Assembly (NCBI RefSeq): GCF_041320665.1
Contig: NZ_CP166730.1
Location: forward strand, 3,658,001 to 3,722,000
Length of the DNA stretch: 64,000 bases
Reading direction: 5' to 3'
Source of the DNA: Comamonas sp. GB3 AK4-5
GTDB lineage: Bacteria > Pseudomonadota > Gammaproteobacteria > Burkholderiales > Burkholderiaceae_C
In this document: piece by piece, positions 1 through 8,163 of the stretch
How the letters are laid out: the number at the start of each line of letters is the position of its first letter
How positions within the stretch are numbered: position 1 is the first letter of the stretch
Position numbers and translations under genes: made by a program
The notes under the pieces: model-generated
What the model was told of the DNA's origin: nothing
Seen by the model: the letters and a program-made list of their open reading frames with translations, nothing else
The model's database searches: none

Positions 1-1293
1 CCGGCCTATCCGGCGGTTCTGGCCGGTCACGCCGTACTGCCGGCGTTGAGCGTGTTGCCCGCACCAAACGATGTGCCAGCCGATCTGCGCAGCAGCGGCA
101 AATACACCCAGATTCAACCCACGCGCACGCTGGCCAGCATCGAGGGCAAGTCCAATGGCCGGCCCACTGGCATCAAACTGCCTTTTGATGGCCAGCCGCT
201 GCAAGGGCATTCCGGCGTCAAGCGCATGGCGGATGGCAGCTTCTGGATCATCACGGACAACGGCGCCGGCAGCAAAGCCAACTCGGCCGACTTCATGCTG
301 CACCTGAGCCGCTACAACGTGGACTTCAAGAGCGGCAGCTTCCAGCGCCTGGAGACCGTGTTCCTGCACGACCCGGACCGCAAGGTGCCGTTTCGCATCA
401 CCCAGGAAGGCACGGAAAAGCGCTATCTGACCGGCGCCGACTTCGACCCCGAGAGCGTGCAGATCATCGGGCAGAACATCTGGATTGGTGAGGAGTTCGG
501 CCCCTATCTGATCCAGGCCGATCTGCAAGGCAAGGTGCTGGCCGTGTTTGACACACTGGTCGACGGCAAGCCCGTGATCTCGCCCGACCACCCCAGCGCC
601 CGCACACCGGCCGCGCCCGATGCCAAGCCCACCGTCTACCCCGTCAAACGCTCCAAGGGCTTTGAAGGCATGGCCGCCAGCCCCGATGGAACAAAGCTCT
701 ACCCGCTGCTGGAAGGCCCGCTGTGGAAGGCCCAGGCCGAGGCCGGCGGCGCCTACGAAAGCGAAAACGGCCACACCTATCTGCGCGCACTGGAGTTCGA
801 TGTGGCCCAAAAAGCCTGGACCGGCCGCCACTGGAAATACCCGCTGGAAAAGCCCACGCACTCGATTGGCGACTTCAATATGATCAACGCCACCACCGCC
901 CTGGTGATCGAGCGCGACGACGGCGAAGGCACGCCCGACCAGGCCTGCCCGGCCGGCACCAAGCGCACGGATTGTTTTGACAGCCTGCCCAAGTTCAAGC
1001 GCATCTACAAGGTGGAAATGAGCGAGGCCAATGTGAACGGCCTGATGCGCAAGATCGGCTACATCGATTTACTCAACATCCAGGACCCCAAGCAGCTGGC
1101 GCGCAAGCCGCTGACCCAGGGCGTGCTGCAGTTTCCCTTCTTCACCATCGAGAACGTGGACGTGGTGGATGGCGAACACATCGTGGTGGGCAATGACAAC
1201 AACCTGCCCTTCAGCAGCAGCCGTGCGCCCAACCAACAGGACGACAACGAGCTGGTGCTGCTGAACGTGCGCAGCCTGCTACAAGCCCAGTAA
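1..1293 (+). CDS. Esterase-like activity of phytase family protein (5' end missing)
   Basis: The reading frame is open back to the first base, so the N-terminus (probably an export signal) lies outside the window; the TTG at 46 is not a convincing start. The visible ~430 residues have the repeating blade-like blocks of the phytase-like family (PF13449): DGSFWIITDNG, GADFDPES, WIGEEFGPY, KGFEGMAASPDG and HSIGDFNMI. Family members are secreted or periplasmic beta-propellers given esterase or phosphatase activity; the substrate is not readable here. The gene ends 111 bp before kynB with a strong terminator between them, so it is probably a separate transcription unit. Family assignment is fairly sure, activity is inference. 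Confidence 0.8.
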   Translation, partial: PAYPAVLAGHAVLPALSVLPAPNDVPADLRSSGKYTQIQPTRTLASIEGKSNGRPTGIKLPFDGQPLQGHSGVKRMADGSFWIITDNGAGSKANSADFMLHLSRYNVDFKSGSFQRLETVFLHDPDRKVPFRITQEGTEKRYLTGADFDPESVQIIGQNIWIGEEFGPYLIQADLQGKVLAVFDTLVDGKPVISPDHPSARTPAAPDAKPTVYPVKRSKGFEGMAASPDGTKLYPLLEGPLWKAQAEAGGAYESENGHTYLRALEFDVAQKAWTGRHWKYPLEKPTHSIGDFNMINATTALVIERDDGEGTPDQACPAGTKRTDCFDSLPKFKRIYKVEMSEANVNGLMRKIGYIDLLNIQDPKQLARKPLTQGVLQFPFFTIENVDVVDGEHIVVGNDNNLPFSSSRAPNQQDDNELVLLNVRSLLQAQ

Positions 1294-1350
1294 ACCCTGC
1301 GGTCACTGCCGCTGGCCTGCGCACGCCGCAGAAGAAAAACGTCGATACTT

Positions 1351-1387
1351 CAAGCCTGCTGCCTTGTGGCCGCAGGCTTGTTTTTTT
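1351..1387 (+). terminator. Intrinsic terminator just upstream of kynB
   Basis: A perfect 9-bp stem (CAAGCCTGC 1351-1359 with GCAGGCTTG 1372-1380) is followed at once by seven Ts (1381-1387). It closes the upstream esterase gene, but ends only 17 bp before the kynB start. It may instead act as a leader attenuator if the kynB promoter lies upstream of it. Confidence 0.85.
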
Positions 1388-1404
1388 GCACGAGACACAG
1401 CCCC

Positions 1405-2049
1405 ATGACTGCTTCCCCTTCCCGCACGCTCTGGGACATTTCCCCCGCCATCCACGCCGGCTCGCCGGTGTTTCCCGGCGACACGCCCTATAGCCAGCAA
1501 TGGTGCGCCACCATAGGACCGGACTGCCCGGTGAATGTCAGCGCCATCCACCTCAGCCCCCATGTGGGCGCCCATGCCGACGCGCCGCTGCACTATGACC
1601 CGCAGGGCGCCAGCATTGGCGCTGTCGACCTGGAGCCGTTTCTGGGCCGCTGCCGCGTGATCCATGCCATGGGCTGTGGCCCGCTGGTGCAATGGCAGCA
1701 CATAGAACACGCCATCACCCCCGCGCTGCCACCGCGCGTGCTGGTACGTACCTACCAGCGCGCGCCCAGCAGCTGGGACAGTGATCTGGCCGCCTATGCG
1801 CCCGAGACGGTGCAGCGCCTGGCCGATCTGGGCGTGCAGCTGATCGGCATAGACACCGCCAGCATAGACCCGGCCAGCAGCAAGACCTTGGACAGCCATA
1901 TGGTGATACGCGCGCGCGGCCTGCGCGTGCTGGAAAACCTGGTGCTGGATGGGGTGCCCGAGGGCGACTACGAGCTGATTGCCCTGCCACTCAAGCTCAT
2001 CGAGGCCGACGCCTCTCCCGTGCGCGCCGTGCTGCGCGCACTGACATAA
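1405..2049 (+). CDS. kynB: Kynurenine formamidase (arylformamidase)
   Basis: Cytosolic metal-dependent hydrolase that converts N-formyl-L-kynurenine to L-kynurenine and formate, the second step of tryptophan breakdown. The 214-residue length is standard for bacterial KynB. The metal motif HVGAHADAP is present, with His53, His57 and Asp59. The frame opens further upstream at 1366, but that part would be translated from inside the terminator; ATG 1405 starts the family-typical MTxxxxTLWDISP sequence, although its Shine-Dalgarno is weak. A kynureninase gene follows 91 bp downstream, and kynA lies about 11.5 kb away in a different block. Confidence 0.95.
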   Translation: MTASPSRTLWDISPAIHAGSPVFPGDTPYSQQWCATIGPDCPVNVSAIHLSPHVGAHADAPLHYDPQGASIGAVDLEPFLGRCRVIHAMGCGPLVQWQHIEHAITPALPPRVLVRTYQRAPSSWDSDLAAYAPETVQRLADLGVQLIGIDTASIDPASSKTLDSHMVIRARGLRVLENLVLDGVPEGDYELIALPLKLIEADASPVRAVLRALT

Positions 2050-2060
2050 CCGAGAGCGCT

Positions 2061-2109
2061 CACCCATTTCAGCGAAATCTGCGTTTTACGCAGATGGGTA
2101 CTGCGTGAG
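2061..2109 (+). other. Nested inverted repeat between kynB and kynU1
   Basis: Three nested arms are visible: CTCAC/GTGAG outside, ACCCAT/ATGGGT in the middle, and CTGCGT-TTT-ACGCAG inside. The hairpin would form in the kynB-kynU message. There is no T-run after it, so it is not a simple terminator. A related CTGCGT...ACGCAG hairpin lies after xdhB (60205-60230), which suggests a worn dispersed repeat. Confidence 0.5.
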
Positions 2110-2140
2110 CAGCTATCAAAAAAAACAGAACCTATTTTCC

Positions 2141-3445
2141 ATGCCCATCACCTTGCAAGACTGCCAGACCCTGGACGCCAACGACCCCCTGCGCAGCCTG
2201 CGCGCGCATTTCTCCCTGCCTGCGGACAAGGTCTATCTGGACGGAAACTCCCTGGGCGCCCTGCCCAAAGCCACGGCCGCGCGCATGGCCCAGGTGGTGG
2301 AGCAGGAATGGGGGCAAGACCTGATCACTGCATGGAACAAGGCCGGCTGGATCAACCTGCCCCAGCGCCTGGGCAACCAGTTCGCCCCCTGGATTGGCGC
2401 CGGAGCCGGCCAGGTGGTGTTCACCGACACCACCTCCATCAATCTGTTCAAGGTGTTGACCGCCGCAGCCCGCATGGCCCGCGCCGACCACCCCGAGCGC
2501 AAAAAACTCATCAGCGAGCGCAGCAACTTCCCCACCGATTTGTACATCGCCCAGTCCGTCTGCCAGGAATATGGCCTGGAGCTGGTGCTGCTGGAGCCCG
2601 AGGAGATTGCGGTCCAGCTGCAAAGCGATGTGGCCGTGCTGCTGCTCACCCATGTCAACTACCGCACCGGCGCCATGCACGATATGGCGGCCGTCACGGC
2701 CCGTGCCCATGCGCAAGGCATTGTCTGCGTCTGGGACCTGTGCCACAGCGCCGGCGCCGTGCCCGTGGACTTGCTGGGTGCCGATGCCGACTACGCCGTG
2801 GGCTGCAGCTACAAATACCTCAACGGCGGCCCCGGCGCCCCGGCCTTTGTCTGGGTCAACCCACGCCTGGCCAACCGTTTCTGGCAGCCGCTGTCGGGCT
2901 GGTTCGGCCATGCCGCCCCCTTCCAGTTCACACCCGACTACCAGCCTGCCCCCGGCATCAACCGCTATCTGTGCGGCACCCAGCCCATGCTCAGCCTGAG
3001 TGCGCTGCAATGCGGGCTGGATATCTTCACCGCCAGCGAGGCCCTGGGCGGCATGGCGGCGCTGCGCGAAAAGTCCCTGGCGCTGACCGACTTCTTCATC
3101 TTGCTGGTGGAAGAGCGCTGCCAGGGCCACGGTCTGGGCCTGGCCACCCCGCGCAGCCATGCAGCGCGAGGCTCCCAGGTCTGCCTGACGCGAGAGGAAG
3201 GACTGGGTGTGGATGGCAAGGACAGCGGTGCCTACGCCATCATCCAGGCCCTGATTGCCCGCGGCGTGGTAGGCGACTTCCGCAAGGGCGACGGCGGCAA
3301 ACACCTGGACATTCTGCGCTTTGGCTTCACCCCGCTGTATGTGGGCTTTGAAGACGTGTGGAACGCCGTGGAGCATCTGCGCCAGGTGCTGGTGTCGGGT
3401 GAATGGAAGCGGCCCGAATTCAACCAGACCCATGCGGTGACTTGA
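2141..3445 (+). CDS. kynU: Kynureninase, copy 1
   Basis: PLP-dependent hydrolase that cleaves L-kynurenine (or 3-hydroxykynurenine) to anthranilate (or 3-hydroxyanthranilate) and L-alanine. The 434 residues follow the family throughout: YLDGNSLG near the start, [21 protein letters not shown], and the PLP lysine in [10 protein letters not shown] (about residue 225). A GTG at 2105 would add 12 residues (a Lys/Gln-rich leader unlike the family), so ATG 2141 is preferred. It forms a unit with kynB. A second kynureninase, kynU2, lies 3.5 kb downstream; the two proteins are very similar and their last ~190 bp of coding DNA are about 95% identical. Confidence 0.96.
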   Translation: MPITLQDCQTLDANDPLRSLRAHFSLPADKVYLDGNSLGALPKATAARMAQVVEQEWGQDLITAWNKAGWINLPQRLGNQFAPWIGAGAGQVVFTDTTSINLFKVLTAAARMARADHPERKKLISERSNFPTDLYIAQSVCQEYGLELVLLEPEEIAVQLQSDVAVLLLTHVNYRTGAMHDMAAVTARAHAQGIVCVWDLCHSAGAVPVDLLGADADYAVGCSYKYLNGGPGAPAFVWVNPRLANRFWQPLSGWFGHAAPFQFTPDYQPAPGINRYLCGTQPMLSLSALQCGLDIFTASEALGGMAALREKSLALTDFFILLVEERCQGHGLGLATPRSHAARGSQVCLTREEGLGVDGKDSGAYAIIQALIARGVVGDFRKGDGGKHLDILRFGFTPLYVGFEDVWNAVEHLRQVLVSGEWKRPEFNQTHAVT

Positions 3446-3566
3446 GCCCCTGGGTCGCCTTCGGCGCCTTCCCCTGGAATAGGGAGACAAGGGGACGACG
3501 GCGGAGCGTAAGGGGCGGCCCTTGCTCGCTGTCTCTGGCCTGTGTCGCGCCAGTTTTTGGCAAACC
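3446..3566 (+). repeat. Stop-proximal hairpin/terminator repeat, copy A (degenerate)
   Basis: It starts directly after the kynU1 stop codon. A CCCCTGG arm and GGGG-rich return are followed by the family tail GGGGCGGCCCTTGCTCGCTG and a small hairpin CTGGC...GCCAG (about 3536-3555) with TTTTT. Related copies occur after kynU2, the VOC gene, nadA and the BMP permease. It probably terminates kynBU1 transcription. Confidence 0.7.
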
Positions 3567-3603
3567 CCGGGCACAGCCCTGCCACCAGCCACAGCACCGC
3601 CCG

Positions 3604-4080
3604 CTAGCACTCGGGCACGGGCAGGTGGTTGAACTGCCCCTTGAACTCCTGCAGCGAAAAATGCGTATGCACCTGGCGCACCGCCGGCAGGCGGTGCAGC
3701 CTGCGCTGCAGCAGCTCGGAATAGGCATCGAGATCCTGGGCCACGACCACCAGCAGAAAATCGGCAGCCCCGGAGATGCCATGCACCATGAGCACCTCTG
3801 GGATCTCGCAGACCGCGGCTTCAAAAATGCGTGACGCCTCTTCGTTTTGCCGGTCTATGCCCACCAGCACAAAGGCCAGCACGCCATAGCCCAGGGCACG
3901 CCGGTCCAGGCTGGCGTGGTAGCCGCTGATCACGCCCTCATCTTCCAGCCGTTTGATGCGCCGCCAAGAAGGCGACTGCGACAGATTGACCCGCTGGGCC
4001 AGCTCGCCCGAGGTCAGTCTGGCGTTGTCGCGCAGCGCCTGGATCAGCAGGCGGTCGGTCTTGTCCAACTCGATAGGCAT
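3604..4080 (-). CDS. kynR: Lrp/AsnC family regulator, probable KynR
   Basis: 158 residues, the normal size of a feast/famine regulator. An N-terminal winged helix-turn-helix (about 5-60, including LTSGELAQRVNLSQSPSWRRI) is followed by a RAM/AsnC ligand domain (about 65-150, with the VLMVHGISGAADFLLVV core). It is flanked by kynU1 and a divergently transcribed permease-kynU2 pair. In Burkholderia, Pseudomonas and Cupriavidus the Lrp-type gene at this place is KynR, which activates kyn genes in response to kynurenine. The name rests on context and family resemblance. An inverted repeat lies in the shared intergenic region. Confidence 0.85.
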   Translation of the reverse strand: MPIELDKTDRLLIQALRDNARLTSGELAQRVNLSQSPSWRRIKRLEDEGVISGYHASLDRRALGYGVLAFVLVGIDRQNEEASRIFEAAVCEIPEVLMVHGISGAADFLLVVVAQDLDAYSELLQRRLHRLPAVRQVHTHFSLQEFKGQFNHLPVPEC

Positions 4081-4113
4081 AGATCACCTTTTAATGCATT
4101 CACTCGAGAATAA

Positions 4114-4145
4114 GTTATCCAATATTTTGCATACATAGGGATAAC
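4114..4145. promoter_or_regulatory. Candidate KynR operator between kynR and the permease
   Basis: GTTATCC (4114-4120) and its exact complement GGATAAC (4139-4145) are 25 bp apart start to start. The resemblance extends outward: AAGTTATCC on the left, TTGTTATCC reading inward from the right. The position in the divergent control region suits an Lrp-type octamer. This is a by-eye inverted repeat with no experimental support. Confidence 0.45.
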
Positions 4146-4209
4146 AATTAACGTCTATAGATGATCGACGCATAGCATCCACTCACCTTAAACCACGGGG
4201 AGACCATGC

Positions 4210-5601
4210 ATGTCCGCCTTTGAAGACATCGTCCGGCGCGAGTCCGGGCTCAAACAGCAACTGTCTGCAGGACAGATGGCCATGATTGCCATTGGCGGCG
4301 CTGTCGGCACAGGCCTTTTCCTGGGCAGCGGCTTTGCCATCGGCTTTGCGGGCCCCAGCGTGCTGCTGAGCTACGCCATAGGCGCACTGATTTCGCTGTT
4401 GCTCATGGGCTGTCTGGCAGAGATGACCGTGGCCCATCCCACCTCGGGCTCGTTCGGCGCCTATGCCGAGCACTACATCGCGCCCTGGGCCGGTTTTCTG
4501 GTGCGCTATGCCTACTGGGCTGCCGTGGTGCTGGCCGTGGGCACCGAAGTGACGGCCGTGGGCCTGTACATGGGTTATTGGTATCCCGATGTGCCGCGCT
4601 GGATCTGGGTGGCCTTGTTCTCGGCCGCACTGATCGCCGTGAACATGATGAGCGTGAAGGCCTTTGGCGCTGTGGAATACAGCTTCTCGCTGATCAAGAT
4701 CGTTGCCATCGTGGCCTTCATCCTGGTCGGTGCCTGGGTGGTGTTCGGCGCACCCACACCCGGCGTCGGCTTTGCCAACTATGTGAACAACGGCGGCTTT
4801 TTCCCCAACGGCCTGTGGGGCACCTGGGTGGGCGTGGTCATCGCCATCTTCAGCTATCTGAGCATTGAAATGATTGCCGTGGCAGCGGGCGAGGCCAAGG
4901 ATCCGCAACGCGCCATCACCAGCGCCTTTCGTTCGACCATGGTGCGCCTGGTGGTGTTCTACCTGGCCACGATTGCCTTGATGCTGGCCATCGTGCCTTG
5001 GGCACAGGCGGGCAAGAACGGCAGCCCCTTTGTCACCGTGATGCAGGCCACCGGCATACCCGGCGCGGCCGGCATCATCAACTTCGTGGTGTTGATTGCG
5101 GCCTTGTCGGCCATGAACAGCCAGCTCTACATCACCACACGCATGATGTTCAGCCTCTCGCGCGCCGGCCATGCACCCGCCGTGCTGGGCCGCGTCCATG
5201 CCAACGGCGTTCCTCTGCCGGCCCTGCTGCTGTCCTGCCTGGGCATTGCCGTGGCGACCATCTTCAACATCGTCAATCCCGAGCAGTCCTTCATGCTGAT
5301 GATGGCGGTGTCCATGTTTGGCGCCATGTTCACCTGGTTCATGATTTTCGTGACGCATCTGTTCTTCCGCACGCGCAGACAGCACCTTGGCCGCGAAGCC
5401 ACCAGCTTTCGCATGTGGGGCTTTCCGGCCACCACGCTGCTGGGTGCCGCTCTCATGTTCGCCGCCCTGGTGTCGACGCTGTTCACCGATGTGTTCCGCC
5501 TGACGCTGCTCACCGGCATCCCTTTCTTGTTGGTGCTGGCAGCCGTCTACAGGCTGTGGTATCGCAAGGCCCCAACCGTGCAGCTCGCGCCGCAGGCCTG
5601 A
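4210..5601 (+). CDS. Amino acid permease of the APC superfamily (AAT type)
   Basis: 463-residue inner-membrane secondary transporter with about 12 hydrophobic segments. The opening block QMAMIAIGGAVGTGLFLGSG and the following AEMTVAHPTSGSFGAYAE are hallmarks of the amino acid transporter (AAT) family that includes the proline, phenylalanine and GABA permeases. The start at 4210 follows a GGGGAGA ribosome site (4197-4203). It lies divergent from kynR and 84 bp upstream of a kynureninase gene, so import of tryptophan or kynurenine is a reasonable inference. The substrate cannot be read from the sequence. Confidence 0.9.
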   Translation: MSAFEDIVRRESGLKQQLSAGQMAMIAIGGAVGTGLFLGSGFAIGFAGPSVLLSYAIGALISLLLMGCLAEMTVAHPTSGSFGAYAEHYIAPWAGFLVRYAYWAAVVLAVGTEVTAVGLYMGYWYPDVPRWIWVALFSAALIAVNMMSVKAFGAVEYSFSLIKIVAIVAFILVGAWVVFGAPTPGVGFANYVNNGGFFPNGLWGTWVGVVIAIFSYLSIEMIAVAAGEAKDPQRAITSAFRSTMVRLVVFYLATIALMLAIVPWAQAGKNGSPFVTVMQATGIPGAAGIINFVVLIAALSAMNSQLYITTRMMFSLSRAGHAPAVLGRVHANGVPLPALLLSCLGIAVATIFNIVNPEQSFMLMMAVSMFGAMFTWFMIFVTHLFFRTRRQHLGREATSFRMWGFPATTLLGAALMFAALVSTLFTDVFRLTLLTGIPFLLVLAAVYRLWYRKAPTVQLAPQA

Positions 5602-5634
5602 GGCACAGACCTAAGGCGCAGAGCACCAGAAAAA

Positions 5635-5669
5635 CCGCTGCAGCCCTTTCTAGCAAAGCGCCATCAGCT
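5635..5669. repeat. Dispersed short intergenic repeat (copy 1)
   Basis: The stretch beginning CCGCTGCAGCCCTT and ending GCCATCAGCT matches, in opposite orientation, 45971-46005 downstream of the HIT gene. It is followed by ATCAAAAA, a tail also seen upstream of kynU1 (AGCTATCAAAA at 2111-2121). Short repeats of this kind are common between genes in Comamonadaceae. Confidence 0.55.
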
Positions 5670-5685
5670 ATCAAAAAGGAAAGAA

Positions 5686-6987
5686 ATGATCACATTGCAA
5701 GACTGCCAGGCCCTGGATGCCAAGGACACATTGCGTGCATTGCGCGCACATTTTGAATTGCCCGATGGCGTGATTTATCTGGATGGAAATTCATTGGGTG
5801 CCCAGCCCAAAGCCGCCGCTGCGCGTGCACTCCAGGTGGTGCAACAGGAATGGGGCAAGGGCCTGATCCGCTCCTGGAACGACGCGGGCTGGATCAGCCT
5901 GCCCACCCGGCTGGGCGACCAGTTCGCCCCCTGGATTGGCGTGGATGCGGGCGAGCTGGTGTTCACCGACACCACCTCCATCAACCTCTACAAGGTGCTC
6001 ACGGCCGCAGCCCGCATTGCGCGCGAGGATGCGCCCACGCGCAAAAAAATCATCAGCGAGCGCAGCAACTTCCCTACCGATCTGTACATCGCCCAATCGG
6101 TCTGCCAGGAATACGGCCTGGAGCTGGTGTTGCTGGAGCCCGAGGAGATTGCGGACGCACTCACCGAAGAGGTGGCCATCTCCATGCTCACCCATGTGAA
6201 CTACCGCACAGGTGCCATGCTCGATATGGCGGCCATCACCGCAGCCGCCCATGCCAAGGGGATTTTGTGCGTCTGGGACCTGTGCCACAGCGCAGGCGCC
6301 GTGCCGGTCGACCTCAAAGGCGCGGATGCCGACTTCGCCGTGGGCTGCAGCTACAAGTACCTGAATGGCGGCCCCGGCTCGCCGGCCTTTGTCTGGGCAC
6401 ACCCACGTCTCATCAACCGTTTCTGGCAACCGCTGTCGGGCTGGTTCGGCCATGCCGCACCCTTCCAGTTCACGCCCGACTACCAGCCCGCCCCCGGCAT
6501 CAACCGCTATCTCTGCGGCACCCAGCCCCTGGTCAGCATGAGCCTTTTGCAATGTGGGCTGGACGTTTTCACCCAGACCGAAAAATACGGCGGCATGCGG
6601 GCACTGCGCAGAAAGTCGCTGGCGCTTACCGATTTGTTTATCGCCTTGGTCGAGCAGCGCTGCGCAGGATATGGCCTGGGACTGGCCACACCCCGCGAGC
6701 ACAGCCAGCGAGGCTCCCAGGTCTGCCTGACGCGAGAGGAAGGCCTGGGCGTGGATGGCAAGGACAGCGGTGCCTACGCCATCATCCAGGCCCTGATTGC
6801 CCGCGGCGTGGTGGGTGACTTCCGCAAGGGCGACGGCGCCAAGCACCTGGACATTCTGCGCTTTGGTTTCACGCCGCTGTATGTGAGCTTTGAAGACGTG
6901 TGGTGTGCCGTGGAGCATCTGCGCCAGGTGCTGGAGTCGGAGAAATGGAAGCGCCCCGAGTTCAACCAGATCAACGCGGTCACTTAA
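5686..6987 (+). CDS. kynU: Kynureninase, copy 2
   Basis: Same reaction and fold as copy 1: 433 residues, PLP lysine in [10 protein letters not shown] (about residue 224), all family blocks intact. The start follows AAGGAAAGAA. It sits 84 bp behind the permease, probably in one transcript under KynR. Nucleotide identity to copy 1 is about 75% in the first 180 bp, nearer 88% in the middle, and about 95% over the last ~190 bp. The first third uses more A/T-ending codons than copy 1. Both copies look functional, so the two may differ in substrate preference or control. Confidence 0.95.
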   Translation: MITLQDCQALDAKDTLRALRAHFELPDGVIYLDGNSLGAQPKAAAARALQVVQQEWGKGLIRSWNDAGWISLPTRLGDQFAPWIGVDAGELVFTDTTSINLYKVLTAAARIAREDAPTRKKIISERSNFPTDLYIAQSVCQEYGLELVLLEPEEIADALTEEVAISMLTHVNYRTGAMLDMAAITAAAHAKGILCVWDLCHSAGAVPVDLKGADADFAVGCSYKYLNGGPGSPAFVWAHPRLINRFWQPLSGWFGHAAPFQFTPDYQPAPGINRYLCGTQPLVSMSLLQCGLDVFTQTEKYGGMRALRRKSLALTDLFIALVEQRCAGYGLGLATPREHSQRGSQVCLTREEGLGVDGKDSGAYAIIQALIARGVVGDFRKGDGAKHLDILRFGFTPLYVSFEDVWCAVEHLRQVLESEKWKRPEFNQINAVT

Positions 6988-7033
6988 GCCCCCCTGAGCC
7001 GCCTACGGCGGCATCCCCCCAGGGGGACGACAG
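6988..7033 (+). repeat. Stop-proximal hairpin/terminator repeat, copy B (lead hairpin)
   Basis: Directly after the kynU2 stop, CCCCCTG and CAGGGGG arms enclose an inner GCCGCC-TAC-GGCGGC hairpin. The tail of this repeat then continues as the tandem array that follows. Confidence 0.75.
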
Positions 7034-7403
7034 CCTCGCTTCGGGGCGGCCCTTGCTCGCTGTCTGCTGGCCTGCGTCGCGCCAGTTTTTTGCGCAGCAC
7101 CCCAATCAAGTACCGGTGTTTAGTGAGGCGTGCCATGGGCACCTCCTGAGTTTGCTTCGCCGGAGGATGCCTGCCTCGCTTCGGGGCGGCTCTTGCTCGC
7201 TGTCTGCTGGCCTGTGTCGCGCCAGTTTTTTGCGCTGCACCCCAATCAAGTACCGGTGTTTAGTGAGGCGTGCCATAGGCACCTCCTGGGTTTGCTTCGC
7301 CGGAGGATGCCTGCCTCGCTGCGGAGCGGCCCTTACTCGCTGTCTGCTGGCCTGTGTCACGCCAGTTTTTTGCGCAGCGACCCAATCAAGTACCGGTGTT
7401 TAG
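7034..7403 (+). repeat. 140-bp tandem array (about 2.6 units) of terminator modules
   Basis: Units start at 7034, 7174 and 7314 with CCTCGCT and repeat at exactly 140 bp; the third stops at about 7403. Each unit has GGGGCGGCCCTTGCTCGCTG (lightly mutated in later units), then CTGGC...GCCAG with a run of six Ts, then CAATCAAGTACCGGTGTTTAG. The first two also carry GTGCC/GGCAC and CCTCC/GGAGG arms. The 540-bp gap between kynU2 and the exonuclease holds this array and no gene. Amplification of a terminator-like module is the simplest reading. Confidence 0.85.
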
Positions 7404-7527
7404 CGTAAAGCGTGGCGGGGTTCCAGGCAGGCCTTGGTGTAGGCCTTTGCGGGTCGTCTTGAGCCTGCGCCGCGCCAATTTTCTAGACTATGGGGTCGTA
7501 CAACGCTCACAGCTCACCGAGATACCC

Positions 7528-8163
7528 ATGCCCCAGCGCATTGCCATTCTGGACTTTGAAACCACGGGCATGAGCCCGGCCCATGGCGCGCGGGCGGCCG
7601 AGGTGGGCATTGTGTTGATCGAGGGCGGCCGCATTGTGGACCGCTACCAGAGCCTGATGCATACCGGCCAGCACATGCCCTGGAACATCACCCAGCTCAC
7701 CGGCATCACCAGCGCCATGCTGCAAACCGCACCGCCGGCCGAGGCCGTGATGCGCGAGGCCGCCGCCTTTGTGGGCAGTGCGCCCCTGGTGGCCCACAAC
7801 GCTTCTTTCGACAGCAAGTTCTGGGTGGATGAGCTGCAGCGCGCCGGCTGCGAAGCCCCCCATGCCTTTGCCTGCACCGTGCTGCTGTCGCGGCGCCTGT
7901 ATCCCGAGGCGCCCAGCCATTCCCTGGGCCGCATCGTGCGCCACCTGGACTTGCCCCCCGCCGACAAGGCCCACCGCGCCCTGGCCGACGCTGAAATGAC
8001 GGCCCATTTGCTGCTGCGCATGCAGGCCGACCTGCAGCGCCGCTGGCATATTCCCAAAGCCGATCACGCCCTGCTGCAACAGCTGCAGATCTGCCCCAAA
8101 AAACATATGGGCACGTTGCTGCAGCGGCTGTCCGATGCACATATCCAGCCTGCGCTTTTTTGA
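7528..8163 (+). CDS. 3'-5' exonuclease, DnaQ/epsilon-like
   Basis: 211-residue DEDDh exonuclease. ExoI motif DFETTG lies at the N-terminus (residues 8-13), and the ExoIII region HRALADAEMT supplies the catalytic His and Asp (about residues 151-160). The domain resembles the proofreading subunit of DNA polymerase III, but no polymerase-binding extension is visible. The frame is open back to 7354 only because it runs through the repeat array; ATG 7528 begins the canonical MPQRIAILDFETTG. Role in repair or oligonucleotide turnover is inferred. Confidence 0.9.
   Translation: MPQRIAILDFETTGMSPAHGARAAEVGIVLIEGGRIVDRYQSLMHTGQHMPWNITQLTGITSAMLQTAPPAEAVMREAAAFVGSAPLVAHNASFDSKFWVDELQRAGCEAPHAFACTVLLSRRLYPEAPSHSLGRIVRHLDLPPADKAHRALADAEMTAHLLLRMQADLQRRWHIPKADHALLQQLQICPKKHMGTLLQRLSDAHIQPALF

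Noticed and set aside
2105..2140. GTG start for kynU1 giving 12 extra residues
   Set aside because: The extra residues are Lys/Gln-rich repeat-derived sequence and ATG 2141 aligns with the start of kynU2.
2132..3610. Long open frames opposite kynU1 and many other genes (for example 492 codons on the minus strand here)
   Set aside because: They lie antisense to strongly recognised genes, have no family motifs and are expected in high-GC DNA, where the opposite frame rarely meets stops.
7034..7403. CRISPR array
   Set aside because: The units are 140 bp and wholly repeated, with no short repeats separated by unique spacers and no cas genes.
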